From: Chloroflexota bacterium
Lineage (GTDB): Bacteria > Chloroflexota > Dehalococcoidia > UBA2979
Direction of reading: 5' to 3'
NCBI GenBank assembly: GCA_026713865.1
Contig: JAPONQ010000051.1
Span: 107,622-171,621 of the forward strand
Length of the DNA stretch: 64,000 nt
In this document: positions 9,096-18,390 of the stretch, piece after piece
Numbering within the stretch: the first letter of the stretch is position 1
Layout: every line of letters begins with the position of its first letter
The notes under the pieces: model-generated
What the model was told of the DNA's origin: nothing
Database searches by the model: none
What the model saw: only the letters and a program-made list of their open reading frames with translations
Translations under genes and position numbers: made by a program

Positions 9096-12000
9096 TCAGT
9101 CGCCGGCGAGGACCCGGTAGAGCGTCGTCAGGCGGCGCGGGAGCTGCTCGATGTCGGCGACGACCTCGTAGCCGATGTCGTCGCACATCTGCTTCAGATA
9201 GTCGTGCCCGTCCTTGTCGACCGTGATCAGGAAGGGTGTGACGCCGGCGCGGCGCGCCTCGATCAGCGCCTGCTTGGTGTCGTGGACGGCGTAGTCCTTC
9301 TCGGTGCGGTCGCGGCCGTAGCCGTGATCCTGCGGCCGCCCGTCCGAGACGAGCACCAGGATGCGCACCTTGGCCTCATGGAGAATGAGTTTGTGGGTGG
9401 CGTGGCGAATCGCCGGACCCATCCGCGTGGAGCGGACGGGCTCGATCTTCGCGATGCGGCGACGCACCCTGTCGCCGAACGGCTCGTCGAGATCCTTCAC
9501 GACGTAGAACTCGACGTTCTCCCGCCCGTAGCCGGAGAAGCCGTAGATGCCGTAGGCATCGCCGATCGCCTCCAGCGCCTCCACCAGCAGCACCGCTGAC
9601 TCCTTCTCGAGATCCACGATCCGCTTCGGCGGGTCGGCGGCTCGCAGCGATCGGCGTTGCGCCAGCCACTGGAAGTACTTCGCCGGGTCGCCGTCGAAGT
9701 CGTCGTCCTCGTCGTACTTCTTGCGCTGCTTGTCGATCTCCTCGTCCGTCGACGCCGACATGTCGAGCAGGAACGAGACCGCCACGTCCCGCTCCACCTT
9801 GTTGCGCCGGTAGTAGAAGCGGGCGAGAGGAGCCGCGCCGGCGCGCTTGTCGACGAAGAACTCCGTCGCCTGGTCAAGGTCGATCTCCTCGCCGTCCTCG
9901 AGCCGCTTGATCTTGCGGAAGGCCTCGGGCCGCATCAGCTCGAACTGCCGGCGCGTCTCCGCGACCAGACCGTGGTAGCGGACCAGCGTCTGCTCGTAGA
10001 AGTCGATCTCCCCCTCCTCGTAGGGGCGCTGGCCGACGGTGCACCAGCGCGGGCGATAGTCGCCGGCCCGGAAGTCCCACTCGTCGTACTGGAAGTACTC
10101 GACCTCCGGGACGGTCGGCTGGTCCTCCGGCGGCTCCTCCTCCTCGCCGGCGTCGTCGCCCGCCCGCTCGCGTACCGGCGCCCCCTCTCCGCCGGAGGGA
10201 AGGCTCGTCTCGCGCTCGAGGTTGGTGAGGAAGAGGCTCACGGTGGAGGCAAGGTCGCCCTCGGCCATCTCCGAGATCAGGATCTCGGTCGAATTCTCGA
10301 GCAGCTCCTGCAGCTGCTCGGCGGTGAGCGGCGTACCCCGGCCGTCCCCGTCCCCCTCGCCGGCTCCCTCGCGGAGGCGCATCAGGAGCTGAACGAGCTC
10401 CGGCTTGAAGTCGCCGCGGAACTCGGGCTGGGGCGGGCTCTCGAAGGCCTCGGCGTCCGCCGACGGCTGCGGCGCGCCGTCGGCGGTCTCCCCGCCGGGC
10501 ATCGCCGGCGCGACCGCGAGCGTCTCCTCATCGGGAGCAACCCACTGCCCGTCGCCCCCGAGTCGCTCGTTGGGAAGCGAGGCGGCGAGCCGGTAGAGCG
10601 CCGCGGCGACGGACGCCGAGTCCTGCACGGTGGCACCCGGCTGTTCCGCGACGCGCAACGCCGCCAGGCCCTGCCGGAGGACCCCCCGGTGGCGCAGCGG
10701 CCACTCGATCCCGTCCGGGCGCCCGAGCGAGGCGCGCAGGAGCGCCTCGACGTAGGCGCTCCGGAGCGGCATCGACCGCGCATCGGGCCGCTCGGCGACC
10801 GCCTGCTCCTGCACCCGCCGGAGCCAGCGGCGGATCCCGACGTACTCGCGCGCCGTGCAGGCATCGACACGGGTGTCCTCGACGACGGTGAAGAGCGCCG
10901 AGATCAGAGAGCGGTCGGGGAAGCCGTCGTAGAGGCGCTGCATCTCCGTCAGCGGCCCGGTACGCTCTTCCGCGGGGCGTTCCTCGACGGCGGGCCCCGG
11001 GTCCGGGACCGCTGCGGGCAGTCCGGGGAGCGGCGTGTGCGCCCCCGGCGCCCCGTGGCGGTAGCCGAAGGATCCGAACTCGATGCGACCCGTCTGGTGC
11101 GTGGCGAAGACCTTGTAGACCTGGACATTGTCGCGCTGCTCGGGGAACGTCGACACCGCGGACGGCAGGTAGATCGCCGTCCCCTCCGTCGTCGCCTGAC
11201 CGGCAACCCAACCGATCCCCTTCTCGGCCAGGTCCTCCACCGGGTGCACCGCGACCGTCTGCGCCGTCAGCGCCTTCGCGTAGAGACGCAGGATGGGGCT
11301 GACCGCGGTCAGCTCGACACGCGCCGAGAGCTGCGTGAGGAGCCTCTCGGCGCGCGCGGACTCAAGGCGGAAGAAGGCCTCCGCACCTTCCACGTTGCCC
11401 TGATCGACCAGGATCTCGAGCCCGGCATCGCTCCAGCGCGCCATCTGTTCGGCCGTGAGGCGCTCGTGAACGACCGGTGCCGACTTGAGGTACTCCATCG
11501 CGGCCATCGGCGAGGTCTGTGCAAGCCGGTGCGCGAAGCCGAGCAGCCGCGGATGCTCGCCCCGTCCGATGCTGCGGAGCGCGTCGGCCGCGGCGGCGAA
11601 GAGCGGAAAGCCCGAGCGGCCGACGCTCGCCGTGACCTGCGCGGCGAGCTCGAGCAGGCCCGCGCGCTCGGGAGGATCGATCGGGGCGAGCAGGGCCGGC
11701 GCCCGCTCGAAGTAGATCCGCGTGTCGGCCCACGAGGCGCGGGTCAGCACCCACGCGAACTCGATGAACGGCTCGCGATCGGCCGGCGACAGCGGCGCCA
11801 GGACCGGCGCCGCCGTCTCAAAGCAGCGCGTGGCCATCTCGTACGAGCGCTCGGCGAGCGCCTCGATGATGTCGACCAGGCGCCCGAGCTGGTGGAGCGT
11901 CAACGACTCGAGAAGCTCCGGGCTCTCCTGATAGAAGGAGGTGGCGAGCGCGATCGACTTCCAGCTCCCCCGGCAGAGACGATCGCCGAGGCGCGCCCAC

Positions 12001-12362
12001 GGCTCCACCTGGGCGGGAGGCAGCGATCGCAGTACCCCGGGGGTGGCGCGCAGGTAGGCGGACGCGACCAGCGAGGAGCGGTCGGCGAGCGCAGCAGCGG
12101 ACTCTCCCCAGTCCAGGAGTTCCGAAGCCGAGAGCCTCTCCGCGACGGAGGGCGCGGCGCGGAAGTACTCGGCGGCCGCCTCCCACGAGCGCAGCGAGCG
12201 GCGGGCGAGCCGGACGCCGGCCTCCGCCCAGCGCTCGAGATCGTCGGCGGAGAGCCGCCCCTCAAGCGCGGTGGCGGCGACCTGCAGATCCTCGGGCAGC
12301 GTCTGCCCGAACTTGCGGAGCTCCGGCTCGTGTTGCGCGACGATGTCGGCGGCGTTGCTCAC
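9096..12362 (-). CDS. NorD/CbbO-like protein: helical repeats plus von Willebrand factor A domain
   Basis: This large protein (1088 residues) has an N-terminal half of tandem helical repeats of roughly 38-40 residues, each with a pattern such as LxxWxxxGxxLA...AxxYFRxxP (about residues 35-350). A charged, acidic linker follows (about 690-740). The C-terminal von Willebrand A domain has the MIDAS motif DMSAS at 867-871, a Thr near 979 and SDGRP near 1006. NorD and CbbO proteins use this domain, with a CbbQ/NorQ AAA+ ring, to insert metals into or remodel enzymes such as NO reductase or Rubisco. No such enzyme is encoded nearby, so the client is unknown. GTG start at 12362. Confidence 0.88.
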   Translation of the reverse strand: MSNAADIVAQHEPELRKFGQTLPEDLQVAATALEGRLSADDLERWAEAGVRLARRSLRSWEAAAEYFRAAPSVAERLSASELLDWGESAAALADRSSLVASAYLRATPGVLRSLPPAQVEPWARLGDRLCRGSWKSIALATSFYQESPELLESLTLHQLGRLVDIIEALAERSYEMATRCFETAAPVLAPLSPADREPFIEFAWVLTRASWADTRIYFERAPALLAPIDPPERAGLLELAAQVTASVGRSGFPLFAAAADALRSIGRGEHPRLLGFAHRLAQTSPMAAMEYLKSAPVVHERLTAEQMARWSDAGLEILVDQGNVEGAEAFFRLESARAERLLTQLSARVELTAVSPILRLYAKALTAQTVAVHPVEDLAEKGIGWVAGQATTEGTAIYLPSAVSTFPEQRDNVQVYKVFATHQTGRIEFGSFGYRHGAPGAHTPLPGLPAAVPDPGPAVEERPAEERTGPLTEMQRLYDGFPDRSLISALFTVVEDTRVDACTAREYVGIRRWLRRVQEQAVAERPDARSMPLRSAYVEALLRASLGRPDGIEWPLRHRGVLRQGLAALRVAEQPGATVQDSASVAAALYRLAASLPNERLGGDGQWVAPDEETLAVAPAMPGGETADGAPQPSADAEAFESPPQPEFRGDFKPELVQLLMRLREGAGEGDGDGRGTPLTAEQLQELLENSTEILISEMAEGDLASTVSLFLTNLERETSLPSGGEGAPVRERAGDDAGEEEEPPEDQPTVPEVEYFQYDEWDFRAGDYRPRWCTVGQRPYEEGEIDFYEQTLVRYHGLVAETRRQFELMRPEAFRKIKRLEDGEEIDLDQATEFFVDKRAGAAPLARFYYRRNKVERDVAVSFLLDMSASTDEEIDKQRKKYDEDDDFDGDPAKYFQWLAQRRSLRAADPPKRIVDLEKESAVLLVEALEAIGDAYGIYGFSGYGRENVEFYVVKDLDEPFGDRVRRRIAKIEPVRSTRMGPAIRHATHKLILHEAKVRILVLVSDGRPQDHGYGRDRTEKDYAVHDTKQALIEARRAGVTPFLITVDKDGHDYLKQMCDDIGYEVVADIEQLPRRLTTLYRVLAGD

Positions 12363-12388
12363 GGCCGTGCCCTCGTCCTGGACACCGC

Positions 12389-13282
12389 CTACTCCGGAAA
12401 GATCGACGAGACGACCTCTTCGATCGACCGCTGTATCTCGACGTCATCGGTCAGTGCCCACACCACCGCCGTCTGGCAGGCCGAGCGCGGTGATATCCCG
12501 CGGGCGATCAGCTTCCCCGCGTAGACGAGGAGTCTCGTCGAGACTCCCTCCGCGAGGCCGTGCTCCTTGAGGTTGCGCACCTTCTCGCCGAGCTTCGCGA
12601 GCTCTGCGGCGATCGCGTCGGAGCATCCCGCCTCCACCCGCACGATCTCCGTCTCCTGGTCCCGCGACGGGTAGTCGAACTCGATCGCGATAAAACGCTG
12701 CCGCGTCGAGTGCTTGAGATCCTTCAGCGCCGACTGATAGCCGGGGTTGTACGAGAGCACGAGCAGAAAGCCGTCGGCCGCCGCAAGCAGCTCCCCCCGC
12801 TTCTCCACGGGAAGCAGCCGCCGGTAGTCGGTGAGCGGGTGAATGAGGACGGTCGTGTCCTTGCGAGCCTCCACGATCTCATCGAGGTAGCAGATCGCCC
12901 CGACGCGCACGGCGCGCGTGATCGGGCCGTCGATCCAGCGTGTCTCGCTGCCCTCGATCAGGTAGCGTCCGACGAGATCCGAGGCGGTGAGATCTTCGTG
13001 GCAGGCGACCGTGATCAGGGGCACGCCCTCCTCCACCGACCCCTCCGGCGTGCGGTCGTGGAGCCGCCACGACATGTACTCGACGAACCGAGTCTTGCCC
13101 GAGCCGGTGGGGCCCTTGAGCAGCACGGGGATGTTCTCCCGGTAGGCGTGCTCGAAGAGCACGACCTCGTTCCGGATGGGGAGGTAGTAGGGCTCGGAGG
13201 TGAGGCGGAACTCCTCGACGGGCAGCCGCCGGAAGCCGTCACCGATCGCCGTGTGCGAGGGCCCCTCGTGTGTGATCGTCAC
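12389..13282 (-). CDS. CbbQ/NirQ/NorQ-family MoxR-type AAA+ ATPase
   Basis: ATPase of 297 residues with Walker A GPTGSGKT at 57-64, Walker B-type [10 protein letters not shown], and the CbbQ-type C-terminal domain ([17 protein letters not shown]). In characterised systems this ATPase forms a hexamer with its von Willebrand partner to activate a metalloenzyme. The partner gene follows 26 bases downstream. The frame is open to 13336; I use the GTG at 13282, preceded by GGGGTGG, but the start is uncertain by about 18 codons. Confidence 0.9.
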   Translation of the reverse strand: MTITHEGPSHTAIGDGFRRLPVEEFRLTSEPYYLPIRNEVVLFEHAYRENIPVLLKGPTGSGKTRFVEYMSWRLHDRTPEGSVEEGVPLITVACHEDLTASDLVGRYLIEGSETRWIDGPITRAVRVGAICYLDEIVEARKDTTVLIHPLTDYRRLLPVEKRGELLAAADGFLLVLSYNPGYQSALKDLKHSTRQRFIAIEFDYPSRDQETEIVRVEAGCSDAIAAELAKLGEKVRNLKEHGLAEGVSTRLLVYAGKLIARGISPRSACQTAVVWALTDDVEIQRSIEEVVSSIFPE

Positions 13283-13373
13283 GCCGAAACCACCCCTATC
13301 GACTGCCGCCGCACGCGCCCGGACGGCGTGCGCCACGCCGCGAGGGAAGGCTACGCCCCGCCGGGGGGTGACG

Positions 13374-14015
13374 CTAGCGAGCCGCCTGCTGGGCCACGAC
13401 GGCGCGCCGCTCTTCCATTCGCCTCTGGAGCCGCCGCCAGTGATAGAGGACGCGCGACTCGAGCTGCTTCGGCGTATCCGAGTTTCTGACGTGCACGTCG
13501 GCGCGCTCGAGACGCTCCTTGGTCGAGATCTGCGAGTTGATGCGGGCGCGCGCCGCCTGCTCGGACATTCCGTTGCGCTTGCGCAGCCGATCGACGGCGC
13601 GACCGATCGTGGTGCTGACGACCCACACCTCGTCGACCAGACCCGTCCACTCCGCCTCGATCAGGACGGCCGCCTCGAGCACGATGACCCCCCCGGGGTC
13701 CCGCTCACGGTAGGCGGCGATCTCCTCCTCGGCCAGCCGCTGGATCTCGGGCCAGCTGATGTCGGTGAGCCGCTCCATCTGCTCGGGATCACCGAAGACC
13801 TTGCCACCCAGCACGCGACGATTGATGGTCCCGTCCTCGGCGACGACGTCGTGCCCGAAGGCATTCACAACCTTCTGGAAGCCGGGCGATCCGGGCTCGT
13901 AGACGCGGTGACCGAGACGATCCGCATCAATCACGACCGCACCGAGCGACTTCAGGTGCTCGGCGACCGCCGACTTCCCGGACGCGATCCCACCGGTCAG
14001 TCCGATCGTGGTCAT
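13374..14015 (-). CDS. coaE: Dephospho-CoA kinase
   Basis: Catalyses the last step of coenzyme A synthesis, phosphorylating the 3'-hydroxyl of dephospho-CoA. The P-loop GGIASGKS is at residues 8-15. [13 protein letters not shown] follows, and the LID region contains [16 protein letters not shown] with the conserved Arg residues. Start is ATG 14015, with GGGAGC six bases upstream; an in-frame start at 14048 is less likely. Length (213) is normal. It lies between the CbbQ/NorD pair and the ETF genes, all on the same strand, with its own candidate -10 box upstream. Confidence 0.95.
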   Translation of the reverse strand: MTTIGLTGGIASGKSAVAEHLKSLGAVVIDADRLGHRVYEPGSPGFQKVVNAFGHDVVAEDGTINRRVLGGKVFGDPEQMERLTDISWPEIQRLAEEEIAAYRERDPGGVIVLEAAVLIEAEWTGLVDEVWVVSTTIGRAVDRLRKRNGMSEQAARARINSQISTKERLERADVHVRNSDTPKQLESRVLYHWRRLQRRMEERRAVVAQQAAR

Positions 14016-14079
14016 CGATTGCTCCCGGGTGAGGACGCCCGCAACCACCGACGAAGGCAGCGGACGAGGGTGTTATGCG

Positions 14080-14085
14080 ATTGTA
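14080..14085 (-). promoter_or_regulatory. Candidate -10 box upstream of coaE
   Basis: Read on the minus strand the box is TACAAT, about 65 bases before the coaE ATG. No convincing -35 box is visible at 16-18 bases. This is the only AT-rich patch in the 148-base gap between etfA and coaE. Confidence 0.35.
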
Positions 14086-14163
14086 GACGACGCTACGAGG
14101 CGCCGCCAGACACAACGGCACCGGCGGGCGGGGCCCGGAGGGGGTTCCCCGCCCGCGGCAGGC

Positions 14164-15132
14164 CTACTCCTTGAGCGCCTCGATCAGGGCCGGGACGACC
14201 TCCTTGTAGTCTCCGACGATCCCCCAGCGCGACGCCTTGAAGATGTTCGCATCCGGATCGCGGTTGACGGCGACGATGGTCTTGGAGCCGCTGCAGCCGG
14301 CCATGTGCTGGCTCGCGCCCGAGATCGCGATCGCCACATAGAGGTCGGGCGTCACGACCTTGCCAGTGAGCCCCACCTGCTGCGAGACCGGGTACCAGCC
14401 GAGGTCGCAGGCGGCGCGGGAGGCGCCGACGGCCGCCTTGTCGGTGCCAATCGTCGCCGCCAGCTCCTCCACGACCCCGAAGCCCTCAGGACCGCCGAGC
14501 CCGCGTCCGCCGGAGACGACGATCGGCGCGTCCTGCAGTTGCAGCCCCTCGGCGACCGCCAGTTCACGCCCCGTGATCTGCGTTCGGCTGTCGCCGGCCG
14601 CCGGGAGCTCCACGAGCTCGCCCGAAGCCCCCTCGCGGGGGGGCAGCGGATCCTGCGACTTCGCGCGGACGGTGGCGATGGCCGGCGCCGTCGCGAAGCT
14701 GTACGTCGCGTTCGCGTTCCCGCCGTAGCAGGGGCGCGTCACCTTGAGCGTCCCCGCGTCGTCCTCCAGCGCGATGCAGTCCATCCCGACGGCCGTGTCG
14801 AGCCCGAAGGCGAGCCGGGGTCCGAGATCGCGGCCGGCGCTGGACTGCGCCATCAGCACGACATCCGCGGAGGACTGCCCCACGGCCTCGCGCACGGCCT
14901 CGGCCCACTGGTCGGGCCGGAACTCGTCGTAGCCGGCGTCCGAGGAGACGAAGGCCCGCGCCGCTCCCGCCTCGAAGGCGCCCGCAGCCGCCTCGGCGGA
15001 GCGGGCGCCGAGCAGCGTCACGGCGACATCACCGCCGTCGGCGAGGCGGCTCGCCGCCCCCAGCAGCTCGGCGGTCGTTGAGTCGATCCCCCCTGCCTCG
15101 AGCTCTCCCACCACCAGCACGTTGCGTGCCAT
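14164..15132 (-). CDS. etfA: Electron transfer flavoprotein, alpha subunit
   Basis: The FAD-carrying subunit of ETF, which takes electrons from acyl-CoA dehydrogenases. The C-terminal FAD domain carries the usual signatures: [40 protein letters not shown] and [11 protein letters not shown]. Start is ATG 15132 with an AAAGGAC ribosome-binding site; an upstream in-frame start at 15153 is less likely. It is 322 residues, follows etfB by 39 bases, and belongs with the membrane quinone reductase gene upstream. Confidence 0.95.
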   Translation of the reverse strand: MARNVLVVGELEAGGIDSTTAELLGAASRLADGGDVAVTLLGARSAEAAAGAFEAGAARAFVSSDAGYDEFRPDQWAEAVREAVGQSSADVVLMAQSSAGRDLGPRLAFGLDTAVGMDCIALEDDAGTLKVTRPCYGGNANATYSFATAPAIATVRAKSQDPLPPREGASGELVELPAAGDSRTQITGRELAVAEGLQLQDAPIVVSGGRGLGGPEGFGVVEELAATIGTDKAAVGASRAACDLGWYPVSQQVGLTGKVVTPDLYVAIAISGASQHMAGCSGSKTIVAVNRDPDANIFKASRWGIVGDYKEVVPALIEALKE

Positions 15133-15171
15133 CAGGCCGTCCTTTCTGAGCACCCCCGGGCGGCGCCCGCC

Positions 15172-15975
15172 CTAGAGGATTTTCGCCTCGCGCAGCTTCG
15201 CGACGAGACCCTCTGCCTTCTCCTGTGCGGTATCGCCGTCGATCAACTCGACCTCTCCTCCGACTTCGGGGATGAAGAGGCGCTCGAGCTTGAGCCGCGA
15301 TCCGGCCTCGCCCACCGTCGACGGGTCAAGGTCGAGATCGGCCGCGCTCCAGCTCGTGACCGTCTTGCGCGCCGCCCGCATGATCTGCTGCAGCTTCGGG
15401 TAGCGCGGGTCGCCGAGTTCGTTGGAGACGGTGACAACGGCCGGAAGCGGCATGTCGACCGACTCGAAGCCGTCCGCCATCACGCGCGTCGCCGACATCC
15501 GGCCGTCCGTGACCTGCACATCCTTGGCGATGATCGCCGCCGGCCAGCCGAGCAGCGTCGCGATGCCGAGCCCCACCTGTCCCATGTCCCAATCGGCGGC
15601 CTGCCGCCCGCAGAAGACGGCGTCCACGTCGCCGAGCTTCTGAACCGCCGTTGAGAGCACACGCGCGGTCGTGTAGGAGTCGCCGCCGAGAAAGGCCGGA
15701 TCATCCAGCAGCAGTCCCTCGTCGGCTCCCATCGCCAGCACCTGCTTGATCGCCGCCTGGGCGCTCTCCTGGCCCATCGAGACGACGGTGATCTTCACGT
15801 CCTCCGACGCCTCCTTGATGCGCAGCGCCGCCTCAGCGGCGATCGCATCGAACTGGGAGAGCACCGGCGCGATGCCGGGCGCCGGCACCACGGCGTTCGT
15901 CGACGCATCGATCCTGAACGCCGACGGCGGCGTTTCCGGGTCCGGAATCTGCTTCGCGCAGACCACAAAGTGCAT
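15172..15975 (-). CDS. etfB: Electron transfer flavoprotein, beta subunit
   Basis: Partner of EtfA. It opens with MHFVVCAKQIPDPE, has the AMP-binding-type MGADEGLLLDDPAFLGGDSY region, and contains CGRQAADWDMGQVG and PAVVTVSNELGDPRYP, all characteristic of EtfB. The ATG at 15975 is seven bases after AAGGAG; the GTG at 15981 is too close to that site. It has 267 residues. The order EtfD-EtfB-EtfA on one strand suggests a dedicated route from acyl-CoA oxidation to the quinone pool. Confidence 0.95.
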   Translation of the reverse strand: MHFVVCAKQIPDPETPPSAFRIDASTNAVVPAPGIAPVLSQFDAIAAEAALRIKEASEDVKITVVSMGQESAQAAIKQVLAMGADEGLLLDDPAFLGGDSYTTARVLSTAVQKLGDVDAVFCGRQAADWDMGQVGLGIATLLGWPAAIIAKDVQVTDGRMSATRVMADGFESVDMPLPAVVTVSNELGDPRYPKLQQIMRAARKTVTSWSAADLDLDPSTVGEAGSRLKLERLFIPEVGGEVELIDGDTAQEKAEGLVAKLREAKIL

Positions 15976-16079
15976 GAGCACGCTCCTTGTCGTGGACCCT
16001 CCCGGGTCCGTGCCCGGGCGGCGAAGCCGCCCCTGTTCCTAGCCGGCGCGGTCCGGGTGCGGCGGCGCACCACCCGCGG

Positions 16080-18332
16080 CTACTCGTGCGACCCGTCTCC
16101 GCTCGCCTCCCCGGCGTCCGTGCCAAGCACGGAGCGCTCGAGCAACTCGGCGATGTCGAACGGGCGAATGCGCCCCGCCTCCTCCGGCTCCACGGCGGGG
16201 ACGCCGTCCTCGAACATCTGGATGCAGAACGGGCAGTTGGAGATCACCTCGCCGGCGCCGGTGGCCGCGGCCTCCTCGGAGCGGACGTGATTGACGCGCC
16301 TCTCCCCGATCTCCTCCTGCCACATGTTGCCGCCGCCCGCACCGCAGCAGAGCCCGCGGCTGCGCGAGCGCTCCATCTCGGTCACCGACGCGCCGGGGAT
16401 CACGGCCAGGATCTCGCGCGGTGCCTCATAGACGCCGTTCAGGCGGCCGAGGTAGCAGGAGTCGTGGTAGGTGACGCTCGTCTCCACCTCGTGCTTCGGG
16501 ACGAGCGCGCCCTCGCCGAGCGCCCGCGCCAGGAACTCGGTGTGGTGAAGCACCTCGAAGTGGGCACCCCACTGCGGATACTCGTTCTTGAAGGTGTTGA
16601 AGCAGTGCGGGCAGTTGGTGATCACCTTCTGCACGTTTTTTTGCTGGAAGGTCTCCGCGAGCTGCTGCGCCAGGATCTGGTAGAGGTACTCGTTGCCCAG
16701 TCGCCGCGCCGGATCCCCGTTGCAGGTCTCCTCCTGTCCCAACACACCGAACGAGGAGCCGGCTTCGCGCAGCAAACGGAAGACCGACTGCGTGATCGGG
16801 AGGTTGCGCTCCACCAGCGCACCGGAACAGCCGACCCAGTAGAGGTACTCCTGCGAGCCGTCAAAGATCGGCACGTCGCCGAGTCCCTCCATCCACGTCG
16901 TGCGCTCGAGCGCCGTGCCGCGCCAGGGGTGGCCGCGCATCTCCATGTTCTCGAGAGCCGCCTGCGCCGTTGGCGGGACGCGCGCCTCGTCCATCACCAG
17001 GTAGCGCCGCATGTCGACGATCGTCGGGACGTGCTCGATCAGAACCGGGCACTCCTGCACGCACGCGCCGCAGGTGCGGCAGGCCCAGAGTGTCTCGTCG
17101 CGAATCACCTCGCCGACCATCTCCACCTGCGACACGGAGCGGACGTCGCCGCCCTCGTGGCCGGCACGTTGCAGCGCGGGCCCCACCTCAGCGAGATGGC
17201 CCTTGAGATCCTGGATCAGATGCATCGGCGAGAGAGGCTGACCCGCGAGATTGGCCGGGCAGACGGCGGTACAGCGGCCGCAGCGCACGCAGGCGTCGAG
17301 CTCAAAGAGCTGCTTCCAGGTGAAGTCCTGGATCTGGCCGACGCCAAAGACCTCGCGCTCCTCGATGTTCTCGATCGTCGTCAGGCGACCGGGGGAGTCG
17401 CGGCGCAGCAGATACGCGTTGACGGGAGCGAAGACGATGTGATCGAGCTTGGTGAAGACGACCAGCCCGAGCCAGCCGAAGGCGAGCGCGACGTGAGTCC
17501 ACCAGCTCAAACGATGCGCCGTGAGCAGGTGGTCCTCCCGGAACTCGAAGAGGTGGAGGAGCTCGGCGAACCCCCACGAGACAAAGGACCAGCGGGCCCA
17601 GTCCGGGTGTGCGGCGAGTTCGTCGGCGGTGATGCGCAGGGCCTCGACCACGAACCCGGTTGCAAGCACGAGCGCAAGCCCTGCCAGGATCAGGTGATCC
17701 TCGAGGCGCTCGTCCCACCGGACACGGGCGTAGTCGTCAAAGTAGCGGCGGTAGAGCATCATCCCCACGCCGATGAGCCCGATCAGACCGAAGAGATCGC
17801 CGTAGAAGGAGAAGAAGAGATAGTAGTCGCCCCGCAAGAAGTCGAGGGGCGTGTCGTCCTGCAGCGCGACCTGCGCCGTGACGGCGGTGAGGACGACGAT
17901 CGAGGAGAAGATCGCCCAGTGCGCGATCCCGGCGAAGCGATCGCGGCGCAGGCGATCCTGCGCCAGGCCGAGGCGAACGGCGTTCCACAGGCGCCTGTCG
18001 ATCCCCTCGAGGACACCTGGCACCGGCTGCCCGAGCGCCCACAGCGTCGCATGGCGCGCGAAGCCGTAGGCCAGTAGCCCCGTCAGCGCGGCGAGGAAGA
18101 CGTAGACCGCCCACGCCTGGCTGACGTTGAAGAAGATCTCCCGCTCGGCACGCGGCGCGTCGGTGGCGAAGGCCGCCGCCAGCGCCGCCGCAGCGATCAC
18201 CCCCGCACCCGCGACCGCTGCGGCCGGGCCCCACAGGCGATCGACGCTGTGACGAGCCGCCGTCGCCGGCTGCCCGCTGCGCCCGTCGGCCGAGAGCTCG
18301 CCGCCCGGAATCGCCGCGGAGGCGTCCTGCAT
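16080..18332 (-). CDS. Membrane ETF:quinone oxidoreductase, EtfD type (heterodisulfide-reductase-like)
   Basis: Protein of 750 residues with about five or six transmembrane helices in the first 300 residues (for example about 36-56, 73-92, 137-155, 175-193, 213-232 and 280-300). These resemble the haem-binding NarI-like unit. Two 4Fe-4S motifs follow, ACVRCGRCTAVCP (about 347-359) and ACRTCGACVQECP (about 417-429). Two CCG-type cysteine-rich domains then contain YWVGCSG, NCPHCFNTF and GLCCGAGGG. This is the EtfD/Rv0338c architecture, which passes electrons from ETF to menaquinone. ATG start with a GAGAGGGAG ribosome-binding site, 104 bases upstream of etfB. Confidence 0.88.
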   Translation of the reverse strand: MQDASAAIPGGELSADGRSGQPATAARHSVDRLWGPAAAVAGAGVIAAAALAAAFATDAPRAEREIFFNVSQAWAVYVFLAALTGLLAYGFARHATLWALGQPVPGVLEGIDRRLWNAVRLGLAQDRLRRDRFAGIAHWAIFSSIVVLTAVTAQVALQDDTPLDFLRGDYYLFFSFYGDLFGLIGLIGVGMMLYRRYFDDYARVRWDERLEDHLILAGLALVLATGFVVEALRITADELAAHPDWARWSFVSWGFAELLHLFEFREDHLLTAHRLSWWTHVALAFGWLGLVVFTKLDHIVFAPVNAYLLRRDSPGRLTTIENIEEREVFGVGQIQDFTWKQLFELDACVRCGRCTAVCPANLAGQPLSPMHLIQDLKGHLAEVGPALQRAGHEGGDVRSVSQVEMVGEVIRDETLWACRTCGACVQECPVLIEHVPTIVDMRRYLVMDEARVPPTAQAALENMEMRGHPWRGTALERTTWMEGLGDVPIFDGSQEYLYWVGCSGALVERNLPITQSVFRLLREAGSSFGVLGQEETCNGDPARRLGNEYLYQILAQQLAETFQQKNVQKVITNCPHCFNTFKNEYPQWGAHFEVLHHTEFLARALGEGALVPKHEVETSVTYHDSCYLGRLNGVYEAPREILAVIPGASVTEMERSRSRGLCCGAGGGNMWQEEIGERRVNHVRSEEAAATGAGEVISNCPFCIQMFEDGVPAVEPEEAGRIRPFDIAELLERSVLGTDAGEASGDGSHE

Positions 18333-18390
18333 CTCGCGCTCCCTCTCTCTCCCGGTCGACCCCGCCCGAGCCGGGCGTGCGGACGATCGG

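Noticed and set aside
9657..12524. Long plus-strand open frame (about 950 codons) opposite the NorD-like gene
   Set aside because: Antisense shadow. The minus-strand frame has the von Willebrand motifs and repeats, whereas this one is Arg/Leu-rich without motifs.
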